Origin: Sanghuangporus weigelae
Taxonomy: Eukaryota; Basidiomycota; Agaricomycetes; Hymenochaetales; Hymenochaetaceae
NCBI GenBank assembly: GCA_033182465.1
Contig: CP137322.1
Span: 1,612,001-1,676,000, forward strand
Length of the DNA stretch: 64,000 nucleotides
Direction: 5' to 3'
Position numbers and translations under genes: made by a program. Within the stretch, counting starts at the first letter, position 1, and each line of letters opens with the position of its first letter. Positions 36,831 to 52,520 of the stretch are shown piece by piece. The notes below the pieces were generated by a model. The model was not told where the DNA came from. It did not search any database and worked only from the letters and a program-made list of their open reading frames with translations.

Positions 36831-39800
36831 TCATTGCAAGCCAGCACTTCTCTCCTTTTCGTTGAGATGATACAGGATACCCATAGCTTCCACCAAAGTC
36901 AGCCATTTCGGTTCCTCTCCCTCTCTTCTCGATGTATAGTCAACTGAATAACCTCCCAAAAGTCTCCCAACCGGATACTCATATGAGTCTTCGAGTTTGA
37001 TCTGACTTGAGCTCGCCTCGAGGGATGAAACGTGTGCACGGCGTTTGGTTTTCTTCTTTCTTGGTTCAGAAGAATCTTGCGATGTGTTAGTGCTGCGCAA
37101 GACGCCTGCCGATGGATCTAAGTGCCATGCCTTTTCGACATTATCGGAAATTGCTCCGGATGACAGTGCCGAAGATATTATAGGCTCTCTGACCCGATCG
37201 GGTGCAACATCAGCACGTTGCTTTCCCTTGTCTTTGCTTGTGACGGGATGTTGTTGCTCTCGTTTGTCGGTACCGCGCGACGTAGCTTGGTCGCGATTCG
37301 CCTCGCGTCGCTGAAGGAACGTGGGAGCTCGCCATGCCTCCTTATCGTGTAGCCCGCTTTGGTTCACGGACCCCCTTGTTTCTGCTTCGGCAGGAGATGA
37401 AGCACGAGCCTTCTTTCTAGCTTGCACGCCTTCGCCATCCCCAACGACGGAGTTCATAGCACGAAGCGGCGAAGAGGATCGCGGGCGCTTGCCAAGATGC
37501 GTTGTAGGCGAGCCTTGAATATGAGATAAACGATAAGCTTCTCGTGTATTTAGCTGTTTACTGCGCCTCTCGAGTTCTTCGGGTCCACTGTCTTTAGACG
37601 CGCGGGCAGACTCGGCCTGTTCGCGAAACAAAATTCTTTGCGTCCTGGCGTCATCGACATCCAAGGATGCTAGGGTCTCTGGCTCATCGACGTTCTGCCT
37701 GTCTGCGTTGGATGATTCTATCTGACCAAGCGAACTCTCCTGCGTATGGCTCTGTTGCGAATCTTCCTGGGTCACAGACGACGACTGCTGTTCTTGCTCA
37801 GCTCGACCAGGACCATTAGGCTGCGTATGAGTTGCAGAGGTGCCTGGTGCTTTAGCAAGAGGCTCAGACATCGAGTCAGGTTGCATCAGTTTCGAAGGCT
37901 GCAAATTTCGGTCTGTGCGCCTTTTATCCTTTCGGTCGTTTGATGATTGCCATATTTGCCGGGGCTGATTAATAGAACGACTCGCGGAGAGCGGTACACG
38001 CGTCCCTCCCTGCGAATGGGCGGAAGATGATACGTGCTCCTCCTGTGACGACTCATTGTCCATCCGTGAAGAGGCTGATACCTTCCCAAGGCGAGAAACC
38101 TGTTTATGGAAAGTTCGTGAAGGAGGAAGCTGAGTCTGAGTCTGTGGCTGTGAGTCATATTGCGACGGGAGAAGCGTGACGGACTGCGTTTGAGACTCTG
38201 TCTGCGACTGTGATTGGGATTGCGAGTTCGTGCGGTCCGAAGTATCTGAATCTGGAACAAGTATCCTAGGAGCGCTGTCCTCAACTTTCCCCCTAGAACT
38301 AAAATTGAATTGCGGATGCACATCGCGCTCTTTCCGTGGTTTCTCATTGACACGAGATTCACGATGATGGCCTACAGGCTTCGGGGAAGCATGGTAAGGG
38401 AAAGCTGCCATAGGAATGCTTGATGGCCAGCTCGAACTTGGGGGCAAGTCAGAGCTGTTAGGCTCCGAGTTTTTGTGTTGAGTCGAATCACCCCCGGACT
38501 GCGCAATGGAGTGACTCGTCTCAGACTCCTGTCGCCGTCGCTGCGCGGGAGTCGGCGCTGGGTAGGAAGGACCCATTGTTTCTTCTTCGCCACTTTCATC
38601 ACTGCGGTCACTGCGGTTTTCATTTCCGTCATTTTCTTCATAATCCTCTCCATCAGAAGCTTGAATTTCCTCCATTCTTTTATCACCTTCACCCTCAGGA
38701 GATAGCTGCACACCTGGAGAACTCGTACGTCGTGGCGTTGGTAATCCGACCGGAGATGAGTTGTCCTCGTTAACCTCCTTTCGTCCTTCTCGCTTCGGAC
38801 TCAGTCGTTCGTCATCAGAATTCATCCATTCGCTTGGCGTGCTGGGTTCCTTTGCACTCCTTTGAGTGCTGGCAAGCGCCTGGGCAGTCAAGGGGGAGGA
38901 CATGGGCGTATGAGCCACGTTTGCTTTTTTTAATCGAATAAGATTAGCGACCAGAAGTGGAACATATGAAATGCCTCACAATGATCTCTTGAAGACTTTT
39001 TTGATGTAGATTCCTGCTTCAGAGGGACACCATCTTGAACGGAAATGTCGTTGAGAGTTTCTTCACCCATATGTCGCTTAGACTCTTTTGGAACTACAGT
39101 GCCTCTTACACCTGTTAGTTCTTTACCAAATGCTAGTACAAATCAATGAGACAAAAACGAATCGAGAAAGAATATTTATGTCAGTCGTTATACGATTAGG
39201 ACGTGACCATACATACTCAGAATTTGGTCATGCTCAATTTGCACCTCAGGGGGTGGATGAATGTGATGGGCGAAACGACTAATCATCTGTGAGTCAAAGT
39301 ATGCGCGTAAAGAGCCTTGGTGAGTGAAACCGTGACGGATATAAATCAGAGAACACGGACCTTCCAATATCGATTGTATTCCTTCAAAAGCTCGGTCATG
39401 GTCTTCTTCTTCATGTTAGACTCGCTGAAGATGGTAGGAACTTTCAAATGGCGAGTCTTTGGCAAAAGCGGGTCCTTCTGGGGAGATGCGACTTTCTCCG
39501 TGGGTAGGACAAGCTGTTGCTTAACCTGCGGAGGTCTCACCTCGGCAATCTCTTCCTTCGGTCGTTTGAGAATGTTTCTGAACAAATTGTAAGAGTGAAA
39601 CGGAGAGTACATTCATTTTAAACGTGTATGAGCTTACCCTCCACCACCACCTTCTTTGAGTCCTGATATCCACTCCTGCATGTCTTCATGCATTTCAATG
39701 CTGGTTGGATTCCCGAAAATGCCTTCGTGATCGGCTCCGAGGATGCGAAATTCACCGACTTCAAGAGCAATAGTTTCGGTATCTGTCATTCCCTTGCCGT

Positions 39801-40327
39801 TACCGAGAGGTACTCGAGCGAAGAAGGCCTTCACATCGCCGATGACTGCAAGCGCAAAACGTCGCGTCGTCAGACGACGTTCATCCTCAGCCTGGCCAAA
39901 TACTTCATTCTCCCTATCGTCACCATTTCCAGCGATGTGATGTTGATGTCCCGCGGTAGGCCGCAATAGGCGAACAAAAGACCATATTAGTAGACTATTT
40001 GAAGGAAGGACTCTGCCACGATGTACGCACCGGTTGTAGGCCGCGACTGCATTAGTAGTAAATTTTGCCGGAAGTTCATACTGTTTGTCTGAGATCAAAG
40101 CCCAGATAATGTGGTTCGGTTGGTCGTTAGGTGGGTAAGTCAGAAACTGGAGAAAGTGGTCGTATGAATAACAAGGGTACGAAAACAATGGGCGTCATGC
40201 TTACTCTCGTGATTTGGATTTTACGCTTCTCCTTCAGCGGAGGCGCGTCGTGGATGTTTGCTCCGCGTGTCTCGGCGATCCCCAGCAAGTACTTCAGAAT
40301 CCAAGGTCGTGCGAGTGATTCAGCCAT
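36831..40327 (-). CDS. TPP1/Tpz1-like candidate shelterin subunit
   Basis: Minus strand exons 40327-40205, 40146-40031, 39913-39638, 39577-39361, 39286-39217, 39132-38980, 38923-36831; six introns with agreeing phases, 1015 residues. The N-terminus reads MAESLARPWILKYLLG, like the RPWI-x-LILG start of the human TPP1 (ACD) OB fold. Then come IIWALISDKQYELPAKFT, like TPP1 LLVSDGTHSVRCLVT, and RRFALAVIGDVKAFF plus IALEVGEFRIL, like its later strands. So residues 1 to ~150 look like a TPP1-type OB fold, which in animals and fission yeast bridges the telomere end-binding protein Pot1 and recruits telomerase. The rest is disordered and Ser/Gln-rich (SQSQSQ, TQTQ), ending in a conserved-looking tail (YPVGRLLGGYSVDY, PKWLTLVEAMGILYHL) that could dock a Poz1/TIN2 partner. 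Family call is by eye; another OB-fold protein is the alternative. Confidence 0.6.
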
Positions 40328-40774
40328 ACCATCACACTATTGTTGTGCCTCCGTTGCGCAGCAGCTGCGTACTGTGATGTGAGAAATGTGAACACAACTA
40401 TAGGCGTGATTGTGAGATGCTGACAATGACGAGACTGACCATGTCGATCCTGCGCGTATGCTGACGAATCCTGCTCGTTCCCACGATCAATATGTATTTA
40501 ATTTGCTTTACATCCCTACCTTTTCGTGTTTGATCTACCGTTTGAGAGAATTCACCAGAACAATTCCTGCAGCTTCGAATAATAGATAGGATAGGTACTT
40601 TACTATCGGAGCCGCCGTGGATAAAGAACGAGTCATAAAGTTGAATTGATTCGTCAAACCTAAAATACGCGATCACGCATCCAGGTCACGTGGCTGTGTT
40701 TGTTGCCACGCGTTATCACATAAGGGAACACGCTCCTCTTTCAACGCCCACTTCCATCTTTCACTTTGCCAATA
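40328..40774. promoter_or_regulatory. bidirectional promoter, TPP1-like gene and wee1
   Basis: 447 bp between two divergent starts. It holds TCACGTGG at 40686-40693 (82 bp before the wee1 ATG) and ACGCGT at 40708-40713, the MluI cell-cycle box bound by MBF (Mbp1/Swi6-type) factors in fungi. Both boxes are nearer to wee1. Shared G1/S-type control of the two genes is inference. Confidence 0.5.
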
Positions 40775-44831
<4,057 letters not shown>

Positions 44832-47800
44832 CATGCAACTCGGATTGGCATAGCTACTCTTTCGTGGCATTGTTCCCCCTCAATGTCTTCTCTTCGGATA
44901 TCATTCCATTATGTTTCATCTACTCTGAGACGTCCTTATGATCAACCATGACGCGCATGCATTGCAACTTCTAGAGTGTAAGATATCTATATTTTGTCTT
45001 TCCCATGTTCTTCCGCAGACTAAACTCGCACGACTATACGTTAAACTTTTTTTACCTGCACGCTTGCAAACATCATCGCTTTTTTTTTTTGCTTTGTGAC
45101 TATTCTGTGCTGCACATCGGATAATTGTCTCTTAGAGGGCGCGCCTTCGCTCCTCCCCTTCTGACGCATATTCGTTTGCGTTCAATTATGCATTCTCGTA
45201 CATATGGCTCTTTTCTATTCTGTATGATGAGTAATCGCTCTCCTACCCATTTTTGTCTCTTGTCTACGTTTTGTTCTTGCTGTGTTCCTACCGCTGTCGA
45301 ATACCTATGTCCGTAATCCTTGGATTGCAATATAGTGAAGGCCATTGTGTACTATGTGAATCTCCATATGCACGGACTATATTGTCTTTGCAGAAATGCA
45401 ATGAAGAGGATCTGAAATCATTCCCTCAATGTGGTATTCCAAATACGCCATTATAACGGTCCGCCCACTCCGTTTCAAGATACGCTGCCAGTGGCAACGA
45501 GATGAGCGCCAATAATGATCCAGTGATGAACATCTCATCGGTTTGTTCGATACGAGCTTCATTATCTGAAACTCACAAAACATAGATTTTGCTCTAGGGG
45601 CGTGTGTAGGAGAAGAGTACTAGTAGCAGATAAGTGGCACATCAGCGCCAAGCTGGACACAACGTGTCAGATACCAGCAGGGTGAGCTTTGGCGGTGATG
45701 TGGCAAGGTACGCTTTGATATTTCGTGAATGAGATCATTGCGTGCCATTGCGATTTTGAAAAAGAGTGCTTGTTAGACTCGGATTCGGAAGCCCGAGATG
45801 TGCGAGTACGAGACTAACACTGTATCAGCGATCTTGCCCTGTTCCTGCGGGTGTTTGTCATTCGGCCACGATTGAAAAGCCACCAGATAGACGGGACAGC
45901 ACAAGCGAGATAAACGGACTTTCCGGATCCGAGATGTGTTTTCCCCTTGATTTCCTTTTCTTTCTCATAATATATTGATGTGGATAGTTTCAAACGTTCG
46001 AGCCAAGGTGAGCCAAAGAGTTCATTTGACAGGAGTCTAAAAGTGAACAAACTCGCATTACATAGGGATCGGGTTTAGTTTATACTGATTCCGGGATATC
46101 CAGCTCGCAATCAATCTGGTTGCGGAGGCGGAGATTCGGAATTCCTGAAGCCGGGACGTTTGTGCACCATTTCCGTTGATTGGTTAAGGATGTATACCTC
46201 ATTGTACGCTGCAATTCTATTCGCTCGCATCGCCCATGCATATATTTCTGATTGTACAGTCAATAAGACGTAATGTGGCAATAACGTCGTCTGCTCGGAT
46301 TGGTTGGATAGTATTGCTTCTTCAATTTCTTGTGCGCCGCCACAGACCCGGGGCTACTGAACCGTCCATAAATTGTTGTATTGCAATTGCGGCCTCTCGG
46401 AGACGCCATGGCGGAAGGTACGTGCAAGATAAGGGATAGATATCCGAGCTCAATAAGATCGCTCGACTGGTCCAGACGATCGCTTACGCGGTCATCGCAT
46501 CCTGATCCATTTAAATTCGACTTATCATAGAATGCTTCCGCGTCGCAAATTGGAGGCAGACAAAGCCACGGCGGAGGACAGGGAAACGAAAGAGGCCGAG
46601 GATCGAGCGGACGCCGTTGCGCAGTCGGACTCGGGACACGGAGGTGGGTGAACGGAGACGGAGGCGGGGCCAACAAAGACGACGGACGACGACGGACTTG
46701 TCATTTTCGTGAATGCGTGAATCATATACATAGAAACGTACTCGCTTACTGGGGTGAAAGTCGCGCTAGGCCCAAAACGAACATTAGAGTGTGGGTAGCG
46801 GACATAATCAACGCGCTTATTTGAATTCGGTTGTTTTTGCTATATTCTCTTTCCTATTTCGTCAATCGTGCGGGTCCTATTTGACGTCGGCTGAGAGAAA
46901 GTCTGGAATGTGGTACGTAACTCCGTGCCGTTAGGTAGTCCGACCCTGAGCGTGCGGGAAGCATGGGAGACACGCGATGCGACAGTGTGGGTGAAATTGA
47001 CTAGCAAGTGGTAAGTACAAAACGGAGAACTGGCAATTCCTGTCCTTCTGAGCTATGTACCGGACAATGCGTCAACGTGATCGAGAAATCATTTCCAGAT
47101 GTCAAGCAAATTGAACATCATGATGCAGCGACAACGCAAAAACAACGGAAACGACCAGAAACGGGCAAGTAAGCGACACGTCAGTCGGTCGAGCCATGCA
47201 GTCAAGCCGGACAGTTCCTGTCGTTCCTCCGTCGACCGGCCGCCCGCGATCGAGGGAGAAAAGGAGAGAAATTGTTTGTTCTCGTTCCGCGTTCCGTTTC
47301 ATATCCCATCCCTCTCGTCTGATAAAGTTTGCCAGAATGCAGATAGTATCGGATAATGTTATAAGTATAGCACAGATAGGCACAGATAGAGAGAGATCGA
47401 GTCGGCTCGCAGGCGCGCGTTGTTGAGTCCGTTGCCTGCTGCACCGATTGCGAAATCATGGGACTTGAAACAGAAGTCGCGGATTGCACCCCGTGTCGTG
47501 TTGGCTTGTTTATTAGAAGAGTTCTAGCGTCGATGGTGAGCCGTCATCGCGAAAGAAGAAAAGAAAAAGAAACACATCGCGAGAAAATCGCGGCCTTGTG
47601 TTCTCGCTACTGAAGGGTATCGTAACCCCGCGACGGCGAACAACGCCATTGGCAATATTTCGGGCGCTCAGCGATAACGCAATGCAGACAGAGAGGACAG
47701 AGATCTAAAGCATAACAATATCGCAATGAAAGCTCTCGTACACATACCGGCACTTTGCGTACGGTGCCGTACGCAAGATAGAACAGGGCGCCAAACGCGT

Positions 47801-50800
47801 ATTCAACGGCAAAAGAGTGGCGAACGCGGGAGGATGCGAATAGTGTCGGTGCACGCTAGAATGCAAAGCCAAGCGCTTTGCAGTATCTTGTCGTCCGTCA
47901 ACCTTGATAGATCTTGTGCTAGATCTGTAAAATTAAAAATTAACGACTTAAGTTTCTAATAATATTTCAAAGTAAGTATATTTGTATATCATGGGTACGT
48001 ACCTTGATGCGTATATATGCTATGCAACGCGGATTGAATGTCGTTGTCGAGGTATGAGCGGGTTGTTGTGGGGCGCCAGTTCCGTTGCACTGCGGTCTGC
48101 GGAAGCAGCTTCGTCGGTCGAAAGTATCCGGATCCGCTCTCGTTCCAATTAATTTCCGTCGCTCCGTCATTTCTGACCCGTCGCCATTCTCGCCGGTGAG
48201 AATCCTATCCCGGGTCATGCGCCCCTCTCGGAAAGCCCTGAATGGAGGAGAGTATTGGACGACCCATCGCACTATAGTGCGGGAAGAGTTGGGAAGGGCA
48301 AAAAAAACTGCGAAACATAGAGCAGCAACCAGGGGTAAGTAGAGCGGGAAAAGGGGGGAGTGCCGTCGGTACTTTTCTGCTGCTTCAGAACATGAATATG
48401 CTCACGAATGTAGGTAGTTCTTGAGCTAGAATATGCCGAAGGAAATTTCTTCGGAGCGGAAAGGAGTTGTAGTAGTTGACCCGCCTGCGTGAAACGCGAG
48501 ACGCCGTCGCATTTCGGTCCGTCGTCGTTGCGAAACGAAAAGAAATACCCCCGATGAGCGAATAAATCGGAAGCCGAATTGTAGAACAATTTTCTGCAAT
48601 ACGATAAATTGCTATCGAAGAAAGGTACTCACCTGAATGCTACCTGGCTGGTGATCGAGCTTGCATATCAGGGGAGAAAGAATCTAAAGTTGAGGACAGT
48701 ATGGGCAGAATGATTCACCCTATGCAGAGACGATCCATTCGGTCCAATCCCACGACTTGTTCCCGATTGACGAGCAGGATGTACCATGACCGGGAACGAA
48801 TCACCATGAATCACATTGAATTGCAACTCATGAGAAAATCCAGCCAGGCTTGCACGCTGCGTATGCATGTTTGCGATAGTAGATGATCCTTGAACCCGGG
48901 ACGTTGGCGTGCTCGTATGACACGGAGAGACACGCATACACTGGGTATACAAAATCGTTCCAGCCCAACCCCATCCCCTTTCATCTTGAGTTTTCCCGGG
49001 GACGCATTAGCGGCGCGTGTGTATTGAAGTTTATTAATTAAATGACCCGGGGAAGCAGAACTTCGAAAGATGAGTAACTGTAACTAGCACCCCGGTGTTT
49101 GCGAAGAGTATGCACTAGGAATAGCAGCAACTTGAAAGTGATCGAAGCCAGCCATTCATATAAATGCCGAATGCGTGAGAACGTGTGTGTGAATGTGTCT
49201 GACCGAGGAGGGGTAGAGTCCAAGATTGCCAGGCGGGAAGGAGATCCGGTGGCTGCGACTAGAAACGTCGGATAGATGCGCGTGCGGTGTTGGATAGGCT
49301 TTAGAGTCTGAACGTATGTATACGACAGGAGTTTTGCATATGCCGCATTGCGTAGCGTTCGACCGTTTAGAGTCCCTCACGCATCCGCATCACGCGCAAC
49401 TACCTCCAATTCAATCGACGTTGGAGGTAAAAATAGTTAGCTCGTCGAGACGGGGTCTTCAATCCTGGCGAGCAGTAGGGAAGACCGTGCCGTCGAACGG
49501 AGTCAATACGCGACGAACGGACGCGTGCGAGCACGAGTATCTAGGAATCTCGGGATGTCCTATGATACGACATAGGGAGGACGGGACGAAGCTAGCTTCG
49601 ATGCGGAACGAGAAAGAGAAGACTTGGAAGGGCAGGACTCGGCGAGAAGCTCATGTTCTGGTCATCCATACGGGAGAAGAGAAGTTCAGGCCACGTTCAG
49701 GTGGGGGGGCAGTAAAGCGTGTATGCCTTTCTTCCAGTGGCCTCCGTTCGCCGGAATCAAATAATTCGTAAATCACGATCAATGTCGAATAATCAGAGAT
49801 CAGGGTCCAATCTGGATCAATTCAAAGTGAATAGACCAGGATACATTAATATTGGCGATATTCAGGGGGCAAAGCGTTTGAAGAGAGTGCCAAGCCCGAG
49901 AGTAGCACGAATGGACAAAGAGCATTTAGGTTCCTTTTGAATTCCTTTCGACACGAGGTTGGAAGAATGGTACGAGCAATAGGAATAGAAGCAGGAAAAG
50001 GAACTGCATGGAATGGAACACTAATGGAACCAAATCAAAATAAAATCAAAAATCAAGTGAAAAAAAGGACTTGGCTGAGTGCGAGACGGAATTGCGAATG
50101 TAGATAGGGGTTCATACAAATACTCACCTCTGACTACATTCATTCATAGATTCCTTGATCAAAGTTCAAGTTACAGTAACGATCGTCGATGAGGCGGCTG
50201 CGTAAATAAACTCCTGCGTACTCTCGCCGGAAAGAAATCAGAGATCATCAAAGGAGGAACTTGAACGGGCCGGGCGGGGCAAATCAGGAGGGAAATCATG
50301 AAATGATGATAATGATGTGCGGCGGGGGCGTAGGAATCTACATGGGAAATGCGGGCAACGGGACGAGGAGGGTTAGGCGGGTGCGGGAAGACACCACATC
50401 CGTCCATTCAACGCGAGCAACTAGAGCTAGTCAGTTCTGGACTCTATTGATTGAAAAGAGGTCGATCAGATCCATAGAGATTTCCAGGGAGATTAGAGAA
50501 GTCCCTGGGAGATCACTGGGTCAGCGGTGACTCTATCCTTATTCCCTACCGTACGTGCGCACGAAGGATCCGGAGAGTAAGCCGCTCGGGAGAAGGGCGG
50601 CTGAAGGTGGTCATTGTGGTTTAACTGGGTGGTTCGTGCCAGTCACGATGTTCATGCGCTGGAATCGGAGTCGGAGTCGGTGAGAGCCAGGTTATTTCGG
50701 TGCTTGTTGAGTGGTTCAGTCGACTCCTGAGGAGAGAATGCATACATACAAGGACATACGTAGTAGATAGATAGATAGATAGATAAATAGGGGCTCGATG

Positions 50801-52520
50801 ACCTTCTTCCTCGTTCCTAAGTAAGATGAAATACTCGTTTAGTAGACGTGTGATTGTCTGTAAGTAAGGTAGAAGTAAGCCTCGCAGCGTCATCGATGTA
50901 GTAAGTAAATCAGAAGTCATCCTATCTTTCATCATCTCGCGGCCCATGGCCAAACTGGTGGACCCCGCCCTCCCAGGCGACGACTCTGATTGCGTTTGGA
51001 CGTGCGTTCCAGGTTCCAGGAACACATGTACACCTCTCCAGCGTTCTCCTCAAAGCACGGTGTTTTTAGATGATACCTATCCTATAATATCCTATTCAAA
51101 TGCATACGTGCTAGTACATGGTAGAAATTTCATATATGCGCGCGCTTATGTTTAATAAAGTGTTTTAATTAAGTTGAAGAACTGTACGCAAAGAACCGCC
51201 AAGCGAGGCGGGCAAGGAAGGCAATGATTGGTTCGGTTGACTTTGCAATTCAGTTCGAATTCCCAAATGTTTTCTAGGGGGGAAAAATGGTGTCGTTGCA
51301 AGTGAATAAAGTAGCCAGATCCCGTTTGGATGACGGATCTGGACGAGGTACGCGAGGAAAGCGACTGCCGATGCTGCGATCCCGGCGACCGCATCCCAAT
51401 CCGTTTTTATATCGCTTTGAAGTAGATATCTGTTACGTTATTCTTACTTAATTACTTACCTTGCCATATAGTTTAGTGATAAGAATGAATTTGACTCCGG
51501 CGTCTCGATAAAGGACGATTCGGAAGTAATCTCAGTGGCATCGAAGCCGTGTAATCATGAATAGATTCCAGACCGATGATCAAGAGGAAAACGTAAGGAA
51601 ACGGAAGAGTCGGTGGATAAGAGGATGAGGCAGGTTCGCTAAGGACAAAGGGGATCTTGCTGCCGGTGCACGAGGAAAGCAGAAAGGGGAATAGCGCGAG
51701 GAGGTGGCGGGGCAAAGGTAAGTAAAAGGCAAGTCCAGGCTGGGACGGGAAAAAAAAGGTTCATGGCTTGGGAAGCGGTTCAGTATACAAAAGGCCTATT
51801 GATACATTGACATTTTGGTAGTGTTACATCTTTGCATGAGCATGGATTAGCGTCGGCGAGTTCGAGTGAGCGGAAGGGATACGCAAACAAAAGGAGAAAA
51901 TAGAGGATAGTGGATGTGCCAGTGCTGTGTAGTGCACCGATCGGGGAGTGTTCGGCGTTAGCTGCCTTGCGGGGTAGCTGTAGCTGTAGCTGTAGCTTAC
52001 TTACTTGTTAGTCCGTAGTAGTACACACACATGATGCAAAGGATAGAAAGTGCATTTGCGGCGAGAGAGGATTAGTATTGTATATATCGTGCTACTTAGG
52101 ATGAGTGGCGAGGCGAGTTGACGGAGGGATGGGAAGAAAGTGATACTGATGTGGTGATAGAAGTGGGATAGCGACGACCGGAGGCGGTGGTCGTCGCGTC
52201 GCAGCCCAGGACGAGGGATCAAGGATGGGTTGTTAGGGAGGCTGTGATTGGGTGCATGGAAATAAAATAAAATAAAATAAAATAAAAATGAGAATAAATA
52301 AATAAAATACATTTAAATTAGTTTTTGTGGGATCTACCTTTATACCTCCTCCTCGTCCTCGTCCTCGAGAGTAGTTCCCTTCCCTCCGCTCCTTCCTTTC
52401 CTTCCTTCATCATCCCCCATACTCTCGTGCTCTCTCATCGCCGCATCCCCGGTCGTCTCTTCAACACGTCTGACGCGACTCCGAGTCTGAGTCTGTGTCC
52501 TCTCGCTCTCAGTCGCGACC
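44832..52520. other. 7.7-kb region without convincing gene
   Basis: Many short open stretches on both strands, none longer than ~150 codons and none with splice-consistent partners or motifs. The longest ATG frame is 49316-49771 (151 codons), Arg/Ser-rich and featureless. Contents seen: T-rich tracts (45045-45090), a GATA tetranucleotide run (about 50767-50782), GTAGCT repeated four times (about 51974-51997) and an AAAAT-type array (52262-52290). Base composition is ordinary, without the CGCCGA-rich repeat words of the left end. Such a long gap is unusual next to the 0.2-0.5 kb gaps elsewhere. It most likely contains the wee1 3' end, extended upstream control DNA or a long leader of the homeodomain gene, and perhaps non-coding transcripts. 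Confidence 0.5.
52262..52290. repeat. AAAAT microsatellite
   Basis: Five to six units of the AAAAT/TAAAA pentamer, continuing into imperfect AATA repeats up to about 52310; about 230 bp upstream of the homeodomain gene's ATG. Confidence 0.8.

Noticed and set aside
49316-49771. 151-codon plus-strand frame in the long gap
   Set aside because: Low-complexity Arg/Ser-rich product, no splice support, length expected by chance in GC-balanced DNA.
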